Shown piece by piece: positions 1 through 8,181 of a stretch of DNA of 32,784 nucleotides. The notes under the pieces were generated by a model that worked only from the letters and a program-made list of their open reading frames with translations, was not told the origin of the DNA and searched no databases. This DNA is from an uncultured Pelagibacteraceae bacterium (GTDB lineage Bacteria; Pseudomonadota; Alphaproteobacteria; Pelagibacterales; Pelagibacteraceae), in NCBI GenBank assembly GCA_902592715.1, contig CACJFS010000011.1, forward strand, positions 1 to 32,784, given 5' to 3'. How positions within the stretch are numbered: the stretch's first letter is position 1; every line of letters begins with the position of its first letter. Both the position numbers and the translations under genes were made by a program.

Positions 1-1
1 T

Positions 2-421
2 CAGAAAAAAATTTATTATAAAAAAATAAAATCATTACCAGGAGGTATAACGTGTTTTGATACAAATATTTTTAATAAAATTAAATTTGATGAAAAATAC
101 ATTACGCATAATTATGAAGATGTTGATTTTAGTATCAGACTAAAAAAATTAATTATGAACTATAAATTTTATATATCCTTAAATTCATTTTGTATTGATG
201 GATTAAAAAAAAAACAAAAAGAAAATATTTCATTAAGATTTAAATTTATGTACTTATTATTTTTAAAAAATAAAAGTATTTATTTTTTATTGATATTTCT
301 CCTAACTGTTGGAAACCCGTTTTTGTTTATAGTTCCTACCGCAAATGCGTTTGGATCATTAATTTCAGTTTTTTTTGCTTTATTGAACCATTCTTCAAAA
401 AGCTTTATTGGGTTATTATGA
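2..421 (+). CDS. Glycosyltransferase family 2, C-terminal part (5' end outside window)
   Basis: An open frame enters from the left edge and ends at TGA 419-421. The first ~50 residues carry a GT-A fold acceptor-side signature: a glycine pair (PGG) followed by FDEKY and then an acidic EDVDFSIR block, the usual ED-D motif that supplies the catalytic base in family 2 glycosyltransferases. A Lys-rich stretch and a hydrophobic segment (FLLIFLL) follow, as in many membrane-associated enzymes that build polysaccharide or glycolipid. From about base 300 to the stop the frame lies antisense to the pdxH fragment (280-465). The last ~40 residues are therefore probably not native to the family but are overprinted sequence gained at a junction. 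Sugar donor and acceptor cannot be told. An ATG at 155 exists but is internal. Confidence 0.72.
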   Translation, partial: QKKIYYKKIKSLPGGITCFDTNIFNKIKFDEKYITHNYEDVDFSIRLKKLIMNYKFYISLNSFCIDGLKKKQKENISLRFKFMYLLFLKNKSIYFLLIFLLTVGNPFLFIVPTANAFGSLISVFFALLNHSSKSFIGLL

Positions 422-465
422 TCTTTAAAGCAAAGATTTAGTCCAAGTGAGTTTTTTTCGTTCAT
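280..465 (-). pseudogene. pdxH: Truncated pyridoxamine 5'-phosphate oxidase (pdxH), N-terminal fragment only
   Basis: The 61 codons encode LFEEWFNKAKK, then DPNAFAVGTINKNGFPTVR, which matches the start of PdxH: the helix before the FMN-binding barrel and the DPxAxxxxTVxxxGxPxxR strand. In the family the next residues are usually a VLLKG-type strand and the protein runs to about 190-220 residues. Here the match stops right after the VR and the frame ends after six unrelated residues (RNINKK, stop). PdxH oxidises PNP or PMP to pyridoxal 5'-phosphate using FMN; this fragment lacks nearly all FMN and substrate contacts and cannot be active. The start at 465 is divergent from aroC, 32 bp away. A pdxH neighbour of aroC is common in alphaproteobacteria, so this looks like the original locus, cut by recombination or by a chimeric assembly join. 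Confidence 0.75.
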
Positions 466-497
466 AAATTTAAAAAAATAATTTATACATTAAAATA

Positions 498-1583
498 ATG
501 TCATTTAATACTTTTGGAAAGTTATTTAGATTTACTACTTGGGGAGAGTCACATGGTCCAGCTATTGGATGTGTAGTTGATGGCTGCCCTCCAAATATTC
601 GAATAAAAGACAGCGATATACAAAAAGAACTTAATAAAAGAAAACCAGGACAATCTAAATTTACAACTCAAAGAAAAGAGGATGATAAAATTAATATTTT
701 ATCTGGTGTTTTTGAGGGTAGAACAACTGGAACTCCAATATCTCTTGTTATTTATAACAAAGACATGAGATCTAGAGATTACGAGACAATAAAGAATAAA
801 TTTAGGCCAGGGCATGCAGATTATACTTATTTTAAAAAATATGGAATCCGGGATTACAGAGGTGGTGGAAGACAATCTGCTCGCGAGACTGCTGCTAGAG
901 TTGCAGCGGGTGCTATTGCAAAAGTTGTTTTGAAAAATAAAATTGGTAAGAAATATCAAGCTGTTGGTGCTGTTACACAATTAGGAATATTAGGATGTGA
1001 CTTAAAGAAATGGAAAGACAAAACAATTTCTAGTAACCCATTTTTTTGTCCTGATAAAAGTGTTATTAAACTTTGGGAAAAATATTTACTTGGGATAAGA
1101 AAAGCTGGATCATCTTGTGGAGCAATTATTGAGGTTAGAGCAAGAGGAGTTCCTTTAGGACTTGGAGCACCAATATATTCAAAATTAGATATGGATCTTG
1201 CAGCAGCAATGATGAGTATTAATGCTGTAAAAGGAGTAAATATTGGATCAGGAATGAACTCGGCAATGTTGACCGGTGAGGAAAACTCTGATGAAATTTT
1301 GAAAAAAAAAGGTAAAACAAGTTTTAGATCAAATAATGCAGGAGGAATTCTTGGAGGAATATCTACTGGACAAGAAATAAATATTTCATTTGCAGTAAAA
1401 CCAACATCATCTATTTTGTCATCAAGGAAAACAATCGATAGGTTTGGGAATAATACAACAATATCTGTAAAAGGAAGACACGACCCCTGTGTTGGAATTA
1501 GAGCGGTTCCAATAGGAGAGGCTATGATGCATTGTGTAATTCTTGATCACTATTTAATGAATACAGCTCAGAATAAAATCTAA
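498..1583 (+). CDS. aroC: Chorismate synthase
   Basis: Catalyses the last shikimate-pathway step, 5-enolpyruvylshikimate 3-phosphate to chorismate, using reduced FMN; cytosolic homotetramer. At 361 residues it has the usual length. All three family signatures are visible: [11 protein letters not shown] at residues 14-24, the long [14 protein letters not shown]...[19 protein letters not shown] block near 111-147, and [17 protein letters not shown] near 330-346. The ATG at 498 gives the canonical N terminus ([19 protein letters not shown]). It stands alone on the plus strand, divergent from the pdxH remnant. Its TAA shares bases with the dxs stop codon coming from the other strand (1580-1583), so the two transcripts converge with no room for a terminator between them. 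Confidence 0.97.
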   Translation: MSFNTFGKLFRFTTWGESHGPAIGCVVDGCPPNIRIKDSDIQKELNKRKPGQSKFTTQRKEDDKINILSGVFEGRTTGTPISLVIYNKDMRSRDYETIKNKFRPGHADYTYFKKYGIRDYRGGGRQSARETAARVAAGAIAKVVLKNKIGKKYQAVGAVTQLGILGCDLKKWKDKTISSNPFFCPDKSVIKLWEKYLLGIRKAGSSCGAIIEVRARGVPLGLGAPIYSKLDMDLAAAMMSINAVKGVNIGSGMNSAMLTGEENSDEILKKKGKTSFRSNNAGGILGGISTGQEINISFAVKPTSSILSSRKTIDRFGNNTTISVKGRHDPCVGIRAVPIGEAMMHCVILDHYLMNTAQNKI

Positions 1584-3493
1584 TTAGATTTTTTAATTAA
1601 AACTTTCGAATTTAAGGTATCTAAAATTTTATTTTCAATACCAATAGAGTCTAAATTAGCAAACTTATACATTAGCTCTGGTTTATCATGATCAATAAAT
1701 CTATCAGGTAATATCATTGATCTAAATTTAAGATGACTGTCTAATAAATTTTTTTCACTTAAAAATTGGCTAACGTGAGATCCAAATCCCCCGATTGAAC
1801 CTTCTTCTATTGTAATCAAAACCTCATGTTCTGTTGCAATTTGCCAAATTAGATTTTCATCTAATGGTTTTGCAAATCTTGCATCAATAATAGAGATATC
1901 AATTCCTTTTTTTTTTAAATTTTCGGAAGCCAAAATACACTCTTGTAATCTTGCTCCAAAATTTAAGATTGCAACTTTTTTTCCATCTTTAATTATTTTT
2001 GCTTTGCCCAACTCAATTTTCTCAGTTATTTCAGGTAATTGAACTCCAACACCATTGCCCCTTGGATATCTAAAAGCTGATGGTCTATCGTTTATATCCA
2101 TTGATGTATTTATCATTCTTACAAGCTCAGCTTCATCACTTGCAGCCATTACTACAAAATTTGGCAATGTTGAAAGGTATGTTATATCAAATGATCCAGC
2201 ATGTGTTGGGCCATCAGCACCAACCAACCCCGCTCTGTCAATTGCAAATCTAACAGGCAAAGATTGTATAGCAACATCATGAACGACCTGGTCGTAAGCT
2301 CTTTGAAGAAATGTTGAGTATATTGCAGCGTAAGGTTTATACCCTTCGGTAGCCATACCCGCAGCAAAAGTAACCGCATGTTGCTCAGCTATCCCGACAT
2401 CAAACATTCTTTCTGGAAATTTTTTTCCAAATAAATCCATTCCTGTTCCTGATGGCATAGCTGCGGTTATACCAACAACCTTGCTGTCTTTTTCTGCGTG
2501 TTTAATTAATGAGTTGGCAAAAACTTTTGTATAAGAGAGAGTATTAGATTTTGACTTTTCTTGTTCTCCTGTTTTTATATTAAATTTTGAAACACCATGA
2601 AATTTATCTTCTGATTTTTCAGCAAAAGAATAACCTTTTCCTTTTTTAGTTTTAACATGGATTAAAATTGGTCCATCATAATTTATATCTTTTGCATTTT
2701 TAAATACTGAAATCATTGAATCAATATCGTGTCCGTCTATTGGTCCAATATAATAAAATCCCATAGAATTAAATAATGTTCCACCAGTAACTGCCGATCT
2801 AAAAAAATCTTCAGCTTTTCCTGCTTGATTTTTAAATCTTTTTGAAAAAGCAGATATAATTAATTTTAATGTTTCTCTAAAACTAAAGTAAACTTTCCCA
2901 GATAAAATTTTTGCTAGATATTTTCTCATAGCACCAACAGGTTTTGCAATTGACATATCGTTATCATTTAAAACAACAATCATCTTTGTTTTGCTTTCGC
3001 CAGCATTATTCATAGCCTCATAAGCCATACCAGCACTTATCGCTCCATCGCCTATGACTGCAATTACGTTGCCTGATTTATTTGATAATTTATTAGCTAC
3101 TGCTATTCCTAATGCAGACGAAATAGAAGTTGAACTATGTGCGGCACCAAATGGATCATATTCACTTTCTGATCTTTTTGTAAAACCTGATAATCCCTCA
3201 CCTTTTCTAAGAGTTCTTATTTGTTTTTTTCTACCAGTTAATATTTTATGTGGATAAGTTTGATGCCCCACATCCCAAATTAATTTGTCATGAGGAGTGT
3301 TAAATATATAATGTAAGACAACAGTCAATTCCACAACTCCTAGTCCGGCACCTAAATGCCCTCCTGTTTCAGAAACAACATCAATTAATTCTTGTCGAAC
3401 CTCGTCTGCCAAAATTTTAATATCAGATTGTGATAATTTTCTCACATCATCAGGGAAATTGATATTATTTAGAAATTTATAATTATTGCTCAC
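1580..3493 (-). CDS. dxs: 1-deoxy-D-xylulose-5-phosphate synthase
   Basis: Condenses pyruvate and glyceraldehyde 3-phosphate with loss of CO2, giving DXP, the entry point of the MEP isoprenoid pathway and a precursor for thiamine and vitamin B6. The 637-residue length is typical. The thiamine diphosphate/metal motif [13 protein letters not shown] with the following NN lies at residues 148-163, and the catalytic glutamate is E370 in [15 protein letters not shown]. An N-terminal [14 protein letters not shown] and the C-terminal transketolase domain ([10 protein letters not shown]) are intact. The start overlaps the ispA stop by 4 bp (ATGA type, 3490-3493), indicating translational coupling in an xseB-ispA-dxs operon, the classic order in proteobacteria. 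Confidence 0.97.
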   Translation of the reverse strand: MSNNYKFLNNINFPDDVRKLSQSDIKILADEVRQELIDVVSETGGHLGAGLGVVELTVVLHYIFNTPHDKLIWDVGHQTYPHKILTGRKKQIRTLRKGEGLSGFTKRSESEYDPFGAAHSSTSISSALGIAVANKLSNKSGNVIAVIGDGAISAGMAYEAMNNAGESKTKMIVVLNDNDMSIAKPVGAMRKYLAKILSGKVYFSFRETLKLIISAFSKRFKNQAGKAEDFFRSAVTGGTLFNSMGFYYIGPIDGHDIDSMISVFKNAKDINYDGPILIHVKTKKGKGYSFAEKSEDKFHGVSKFNIKTGEQEKSKSNTLSYTKVFANSLIKHAEKDSKVVGITAAMPSGTGMDLFGKKFPERMFDVGIAEQHAVTFAAGMATEGYKPYAAIYSTFLQRAYDQVVHDVAIQSLPVRFAIDRAGLVGADGPTHAGSFDITYLSTLPNFVVMAASDEAELVRMINTSMDINDRPSAFRYPRGNGVGVQLPEITEKIELGKAKIIKDGKKVAILNFGARLQECILASENLKKKGIDISIIDARFAKPLDENLIWQIATEHEVLITIEEGSIGGFGSHVSQFLSEKNLLDSHLKFRSMILPDRFIDHDKPELMYKFANLDSIGIENKILDTLNSKVLIKKSN

Positions 3494-4359
3494 TTTGTTC
3501 TATTTAAAATATAATTTATTGTTTCTCTAAAATTGTCGCCTTTTTTGCCAAAAATTTTTAAACTTTTAAATATTTTTAATTTCAGGTTATTTGCATATTT
3601 AATAGTATTATTAGTGCCTAGTAAACTTATTAAAGTAGCTTTTCCCATTTTTAAATCTTTTTTGGTTTTTTTTCCTGCAGTAGATGTTTTACCACTTAAA
3701 TCTATCAAGTCGTCAGCAATTTGAAATAATAATCCAATTTCGTTGCCTATTTTATTAAACTTATTCAGGTATTTTGTTTTACCAGACATTATAATAGGAG
3801 CAACACAACAGAAACTGAAAAGCTTCCCAGTTTTTTTAATTTGCATATCTATAATTTGTTTTTTAGTTTTTTTAATTTTTTCATAACTTAAGTCTAGAAA
3901 CTGCCCCCCAGCGATTCCTGTATGCCCCGAACTTTCAGAAAGCAAGTTTATTAGTTTTATTTTTTTTTGATTATCTAACATTAATTTTTTTTCACTAAGA
4001 ATTTGAAACGCAATAGTAAGTAGAGAATTCCCAGCAAGTATTGCAGTTGACTCACTAAATTTTTTGTGTGTCGTTAGTTTTCCTCTTCTCAAATTATCAT
4101 TGTCCATGCATGGTAAGTCATCATGTATTAATGAATAAGCATGTATACATTCAACTGCTGCTGCAACTCGCAAAATATTTTTTTTATCTACATTGAATAT
4201 AGACCCAATATCAAAGAGTATTTTTGATCTTACTTTTTTACCTCCAGGTAAAAGTCCATAAAGCATTGGTTTTATAAGCTCAGTTTTTTTTTGTTTGGAA
4301 AAATATTTATAAAGATAGCTGTTAGTTCTATTAACTATTTTATTTAACTTTTTTTGCAT
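3490..4359 (-). CDS. ispA: Polyprenyl synthetase, farnesyl (or geranyl) diphosphate synthase
   Basis: Chain-elongating trans-prenyltransferase that joins IPP to allylic diphosphates, giving farnesyl-PP for undecaprenyl carriers, quinones and haem O. Of 289 residues, the first aspartate-rich motif is H-DDLPCMD (D80, D81, D86) followed by the NDNLRRGK loop; the second is DDLID (216-220). [10 protein letters not shown] (39-48) is the usual substrate phosphate-binding stretch. The residues just before the first motif are SLIH, with no bulky aromatic pair, consistent with a short C15-type product, though chain length is inferred only. The ATG at 4359 lies inside the end of xseB (20 bp overlap), and the 3' end overlaps dxs, so the three genes are coupled. 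Confidence 0.93.
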   Translation of the reverse strand: MQKKLNKIVNRTNSYLYKYFSKQKKTELIKPMLYGLLPGGKKVRSKILFDIGSIFNVDKKNILRVAAAVECIHAYSLIHDDLPCMDNDNLRRGKLTTHKKFSESTAILAGNSLLTIAFQILSEKKLMLDNQKKIKLINLLSESSGHTGIAGGQFLDLSYEKIKKTKKQIIDMQIKKTGKLFSFCCVAPIIMSGKTKYLNKFNKIGNEIGLLFQIADDLIDLSGKTSTAGKKTKKDLKMGKATLISLLGTNNTIKYANNLKLKIFKSLKIFGKKGDNFRETINYILNRTK

Positions 4360-4594
4360 TTTTATTTGATTTTATATCTTTAATTTTAAAACTTGTTTTA
4401 TCCGATATTTCTTTGAAATTTTTTTGGAATTTTTTTTCAATCAATCTATTAATTTTTAATAATTTTGTGTAATCTTCAGATGTATTTTCTAGATTATTTT
4501 CATTTTCTAAATTTTTAATAATTTCGTCTGCTAAATCAGTAAGCTCATTTAAAGATTTTGACGTAATATCATCTGGCAAATTTTTTTCATTCAT
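4340..4594 (-). CDS. xseB: Exodeoxyribonuclease VII small subunit
   Basis: XseB binds XseA to form exonuclease VII, which degrades single-stranded DNA to oligonucleotides. The 84-residue product shows the family's acidic helical body: SLNELTDLADEIIKNLENEN near residues 14-33 and the DYTKLLKINRLIEKKFQK stretch, corresponding to the usual E-G-x-L-x-x-Y-x-x-x-x-x-L helix but degenerate. The C terminus is Lys-rich. Identification leans on position at the head of an ispA-dxs operon, where xseB is widely conserved, as well as on composition. Its start is only 20 bp from the divergent threonylcarbamoyl-AMP synthase gene. Confidence 0.82.
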   Translation of the reverse strand: MNEKNLPDDITSKSLNELTDLADEIIKNLENENNLENTSEDYTKLLKINRLIEKKFQKNFKEISDKTSFKIKDIKSNKNAKKVK

Positions 4595-4614
4595 ATATTA
4601 GTTGGTAATATTAT

Positions 4615-5547
4615 ATGAAAAAGAATGATTCAAATATTAAAAAAGCAATAAAATACTTAAATAATAATGATTGTATAGCGATCCCTACTGAGACAGTCTA
4701 TGGACTGGCAGGAAATGCATATTCGGATAAGGCTGTTTCTAGAATATATAAATTAAAAAAAAGACCTAGAACCAATCCTTTAATTACTCACTATTATAGC
4801 ATTAATAACTTAAAAAAAGATTGTGAAATTGATAATACTTTTATCAAACTTTATAAAAAATTTTGCCCAGGTCCGATATCATTTGTTTTAAAATTAAAAA
4901 AGAAAAGCAGGATTTCAAAAATCATTACAAATAATTCAAATTCAGTAGCAGTAAGATTTCCAAGCCATCCTTTAACTAGAAAACTATTAAAAGAAATTAA
5001 TTACCCACTTGCAGCACCTAGTGCAAATATTTCAACAAGTATAAGCCCTGTATCAAAACAGGATGTGGTTGATGAATTTGGTCCTAAATTAAAGTTTGTC
5101 TTAGATGGCGGTTCTTCAAAAATAGGTTTGGAATCAACGATTATAAATCTTATTGGGAAACCTCATATTTTAAGATTTGGGGGAATAAATAGTAAATTAA
5201 TCTATAAATTAATTAATCCATTAGAAAATAAGAATGATAAAAAGATTAAAATAAAAGTTCCTGGTACTAGTAAATTGCATTATTCACCTGGAATACCTGT
5301 GAGACTAAATGCCAAAAAAAATTTTCAAAAAGAAGCATATATATTAATAAAGAAAAGAAAAAAATCAGACAAAAACTATTTTTACATAAGTAAGACAAGT
5401 AATTTAAAGCAAGCTGCAAAAAATTTATATAAGACGTTAAGAATAATAAAAAAAAATGGGTACAAAAAAATTGCTATTGAGAAAATACCAATTGAAAATA
5501 TCGGTGAAGCTATAAATGATAGAATTTTAAGAGCATCAAAAAAATGA
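4615..5547 (+). CDS. L-threonylcarbamoyladenylate synthase, Sua5 type
   Basis: Makes threonylcarbamoyl-AMP from threonine, bicarbonate and ATP, the first step of t6A37 modification of ANN-decoding tRNAs. The YrdC/TsaC domain is clear: PTETVYGLAGNA (24-35), KLKKRPRTNPL (46-56), PSHPL, APSANIS (134-140) and GLESTII (171-177). At 310 residues it is much longer than TsaC (~190) and carries the C-terminal Sua5 domain, whose linker motif HYSPG is at 222-226, so it is the long Sua5 form. The start at 4615 is 20 bp from the divergent xseB start; I see no clear Shine-Dalgarno sequence, and the leader must be very short. The stop overlaps the next gene by 4 bp. Confidence 0.93.
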   Translation: MKKNDSNIKKAIKYLNNNDCIAIPTETVYGLAGNAYSDKAVSRIYKLKKRPRTNPLITHYYSINNLKKDCEIDNTFIKLYKKFCPGPISFVLKLKKKSRISKIITNNSNSVAVRFPSHPLTRKLLKEINYPLAAPSANISTSISPVSKQDVVDEFGPKLKFVLDGGSSKIGLESTIINLIGKPHILRFGGINSKLIYKLINPLENKNDKKIKIKVPGTSKLHYSPGIPVRLNAKKNFQKEAYILIKKRKKSDKNYFYISKTSNLKQAAKNLYKTLRIIKKNGYKKIAIEKIPIENIGEAINDRILRASKK

Positions 5548-6281
5548 AAAATTTAATTGAAGTTCAAAACATAAAAAAAAATTACGGTAAAAAAGAAGCT
5601 GTAAAAGGAATATCATTTAATGTCGAGGAAGATGAAATTTTAGGTTTGCTTGGTCCTAATGGGTCTGGAAAAACAACAACTATTGGAATGTTGCTAGGCT
5701 TACTTAAACCTACAAGTGGTCAAATATTTATCAATAATCTTAAACTTGAAGAAAATAGAATTCAAATTCTAGAAATGATTAATTTTATATCCCCATATAT
5801 TGAACTTCCCAAAAAACTTACGGTGAAACAAAATTTATATGTTTATTCTAAACTTTATAAAGTTCAAAATATTAAGGAACGAATTGAGTATTTGTCGGAA
5901 AAGCTAAGAATAGGTGAATTATTAAACAGTATTACTGGGGAACTTTCATCAGGTCAAAAAAATAGAGTAAGTTTAGCCAAAGCCCTAGTTAATGAACCAA
6001 AAGTTCTGCTACTTGACGAACCAACAGCTTCTTTAGACCCAGAAGTAGGAGATTTTGTTAGAACATTTCTAGAAGAATATAAAAAAGAAAAAAAAATTTC
6101 GATACTTTTAGCTTCTCATAATATGAATGAAGTCACACGTTTATGTAAATCTGTATTAATGATGAAAAATGGTGAAATAATAGATCAAGGCAAACCTGAA
6201 GATTTAATTGCAAAACATGGAAGAACAAATTTAGAGGAAGTTTTCTTAAAACTATCAAGGAGTAAAAGTGAGTTTAACTAG
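5544..6281 (+). CDS. ABC-2 type transporter, ATP-binding protein
   Basis: Nucleotide-binding subunit of an ABC exporter acting at the inner membrane. The 245 residues hold Walker A GPNGSGKT (37-44), the ABC signature LSSGQ (134-138), Walker B with the catalytic glutamate in VLLLDEP (154-160), the D loop SLD, and the switch histidine H192 in SHNMNE. The family resemblance is to the DRA/NodI/CcmA-like ABC-2 exporters. It overlaps the Sua5 gene upstream by 4 bp and its permease partner downstream by 14 bp, so all three are probably one operon. The exported substrate cannot be told; lipids, polysaccharide and drugs are all possible for this class. The pairing with tRNA-modification enzyme Sua5 looks like genome packing rather than a functional link. 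Confidence 0.9.
   Translation: MKNLIEVQNIKKNYGKKEAVKGISFNVEEDEILGLLGPNGSGKTTTIGMLLGLLKPTSGQIFINNLKLEENRIQILEMINFISPYIELPKKLTVKQNLYVYSKLYKVQNIKERIEYLSEKLRIGELLNSITGELSSGQKNRVSLAKALVNEPKVLLLDEPTASLDPEVGDFVRTFLEEYKKEKKISILLASHNMNEVTRLCKSVLMMKNGEIIDQGKPEDLIAKHGRTNLEEVFLKLSRSKSEFN
6257..6262 (+). promoter_or_regulatory. Shine-Dalgarno deciding a GTG start for the ABC permease
   Basis: AAGGAG lies 5 nt before the GTG at 6268 and within the last codons of the upstream ATPase gene. It supports the overlapping GTG start over a later in-frame codon and indicates coupled translation of the two transporter subunits. Confidence 0.7.
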
Positions 6282-7059
6282 AATATATGGTTTATTTTTA
6301 AGGCATTTTTATCTAATCACTAGATCATTTCCTAGAATATTAGATTTAGTTTACTGGCCATCTATTCAAATTACATTATGGGGATTTATATCTAACTTTT
6401 TTGCTACGCATACAACTTATTACAACAATGCAGTTGGAGTAATCCTTACCTGTGCAATACTTTATGATTTTTTGTTTAGAACAAGTATTGGTTTCAATAT
6501 GCTTTTTTTAGAAGAAATTTGGAGTAGAAATTTCACTAATCTTTTCATAGCGCCGATGAGAATTGGTGAGATTTTAACTTCACTAGTTATAACTGCATTA
6601 ATTAGATCTCTAATTGGCCTGGTTCCAGCAATCTTGCTAACTTCCCCGCTGTTTGGAATTTCAATTTTAGATTTAGGGATATTTTTATTTGTTCTTTTTT
6701 TAAGTCTTTATATTTTTGGAATTACGCTTGGCATTTTAGTTTCCTCTGGTTTACTTAGATTTGGTCCGTCATTTGAAAATATAGCATGGTCAACAATGTT
6801 TTTACTCGCACCCTTTGGATGTATTTATTACCCAATAGAAACTCTTCCAGAAATATTTCAAAAAATTGCTTACGCGCTTCCATTAGTTTACATATTTGAA
6901 GAAGCTAGAAATATTTTGATTAATCAAACAGTTAATATTAAAAGTGTTTACTACGCTCTTATGTGGAACGCTTTTTATTTTTCTCTTTCAATTGCTATGT
7001 TTTATTATTCTTTCAATGCAGCAAAAAATAAGGGTACTTTAATTAACATGGGTGAATAG
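6268..7059 (+). CDS. ABC-2 type transporter, permease protein
   Basis: Integral inner-membrane subunit paired with the preceding ATPase. The 263-residue product has about six hydrophobic segments, roughly at 27-46, 55-71, 101-125, 132-160, 172-190 and 229-249, in the ABC2_membrane arrangement; the stretch FGCIYYPIETLPEIFQ (183-198) is the characteristic conserved loop before the last transmembrane helix. The start is GTG at 6268, supported by an AAGGAG ribosome-binding site at 6257-6262 inside the end of the ATPase gene. The stop TAG (7057-7059) directly touches the 3' CCA of the tRNA-Arg gene on the other strand. Confidence 0.88.
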   Translation: MSLTRIYGLFLRHFYLITRSFPRILDLVYWPSIQITLWGFISNFFATHTTYYNNAVGVILTCAILYDFLFRTSIGFNMLFLEEIWSRNFTNLFIAPMRIGEILTSLVITALIRSLIGLVPAILLTSPLFGISILDLGIFLFVLFLSLYIFGITLGILVSSGLLRFGPSFENIAWSTMFLLAPFGCIYYPIETLPEIFQKIAYALPLVYIFEEARNILINQTVNIKSVYYALMWNAFYFSLSIAMFYYSFNAAKNKGTLINMGE

Positions 7060-7136
7060 TGGTGCGCCCGCAAGGAGTCGAACCCTGAACCTCCAGAGCC
7101 GAAATCTGGCGCTCTATCCAGTTGAGCTACAAGCGC
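7060..7136 (-). tRNA. tRNA-Arg (anticodon UCG), CCA encoded
   Basis: On the minus strand the 77 nt fold into a full cloverleaf: acceptor stem GCGCTTG/CGGGCGC (two U-G wobbles), D stem GCTC/GAGC with loop AACTGGATA, anticodon stem CCAGA/TCTGG enclosing loop TTTCGGC, a 5-nt variable loop AGGTT, T stem CAGGG/CCTTG with loop TTCGACT, discriminator A and an encoded CCA. The anticodon is therefore UCG, reading CGA (and CGG by wobble); the A in the D loop TGGATA fits the A20 arginine identity element. The neighbouring genes use mostly AGA for arginine, so this tRNA serves rare codons. Its 5' end is 21 bp from the rluD start, so its promoter must overlap that gene; a TATAAA on the minus strand at 7147-7152 is a possible -10. 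Confidence 0.96.
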
Positions 7137-7157
7137 ATATTGTATATTTATATCAAT

Positions 7158-8135
7158 ATGAAAAGTATTATAAATATAAAAGTCAAAAATAAAGAAAATA
7201 ATTTAAGAATAGATATTCTATTATCCAATCAGGATAATAAATTAAGTAGATCAAGAGTAAAAAGTTTAATTTTAGATAATAAATTAAAAATTAATAATAT
7301 TATTGTTAAAGATCCCTCAAAGAAAATGAAATTAAATGATGAAATTTATTTCGAGATTTCAGAGCCAAAAAAAGAGACACTTGAACCATTTAAATATCTT
7401 CTTGATATTGTTTACGAAGATAAAGATTTAATAGTTATTAATAAATCTGCTGGAATTTCCATGCATCCTGGGCCAGGAAATTATAACAACACAATTGTAA
7501 ATGCATTGATTAACTATGATAATAAAAATTTATCAAATATTGGAAACGAACTAAGACCTGGAATTGTTCACAGGATAGATAAAGATACATCTGGATTAAT
7601 AGTTATTGCCAAAAATAATTTTTCACACAAGAATTTATCAAAACAATTTTCAGATCATTCTATTACAAGAGTTTACCAAGCTTTAGTCTGGGGTAAAATA
7701 AGACCTCAAAATGGAAAAATTGAAACGTTTATTACACGAAGTTCAAGAAACAGACAAATGATGGAAGTTTCAAACAAGAAAGGCAAAAGCGCTGTAACAA
7801 ATTATAAAACTCTAGAAATATTTGAGAATGAGAAAATTCCAACATTTAGTCTTATTGAATGTAAATTAGAAACAGGGAGAACACATCAAATAAGAGTTCA
7901 TTTGTCTTACAAAGGTAATAATATTTTAGGTGATAATAAATATAAAAAAAAATATAAAAAATTTGTTAATGTAGATAGTGAACTTGAAGAGAGTATTAGC
8001 TCACTCAATAGACAATTTTTACATGCAAAAACTATTGGCTTTAATCACCCAAAGAGTAATGCAAGACTTGAATTTACATCAAAATTACCATCAGATTTAG
8101 AACAGATTTTAAAAAAACTAAGAAAAATCAAGTAA
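7158..8135 (+). CDS. Ribosomal large subunit pseudouridine synthase, RluA/RluD family
   Basis: Isomerises specific uridines in 23S rRNA to pseudouridine. An N-terminal S4-like RNA-binding domain (residues ~14-75, RIDILLSNQ...LSRSRVKSLI) is followed by the catalytic domain with HRIDKDTSG at 138-146, the catalytic aspartate being D141; ETGRTHQIRVHL is the second conserved block. The 325-residue length and the S4 domain fit RluD or RluC. The frame is open back to an ATG at 7122, but that would start inside the tRNA gene; the ATG at 7158 gives a normal N terminus and is chosen. In alphaproteobacteria rluD is commonly next to rpoH, as here, which favours RluD. Confidence 0.92.
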   Translation: MKSIINIKVKNKENNLRIDILLSNQDNKLSRSRVKSLILDNKLKINNIIVKDPSKKMKLNDEIYFEISEPKKETLEPFKYLLDIVYEDKDLIVINKSAGISMHPGPGNYNNTIVNALINYDNKNLSNIGNELRPGIVHRIDKDTSGLIVIAKNNFSHKNLSKQFSDHSITRVYQALVWGKIRPQNGKIETFITRSSRNRQMMEVSNKKGKSAVTNYKTLEIFENEKIPTFSLIECKLETGRTHQIRVHLSYKGNNILGDNKYKKKYKKFVNVDSELEESISSLNRQFLHAKTIGFNHPKSNARLEFTSKLPSDLEQILKKLRKIK

Positions 8136-8181
8136 CAAAAGCATTGTAAAAATTTAATTATTTATTAAATAAATACTTCGA

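Noticed and set aside
7122-7157. Upstream ATG extension of the pseudouridine synthase
   Set aside because: It lies partly inside the tRNA-Arg gene and adds residues not expected in the S4-domain N terminus; ATG at 7158 is better.
8136-8181. Palindromic ATTTATTAAATAAAT before rpoH as terminator or operator
   Set aside because: All A/T with no GC stem; it may be part of a promoter, but no well-spaced -35/-10 pair could be fixed.
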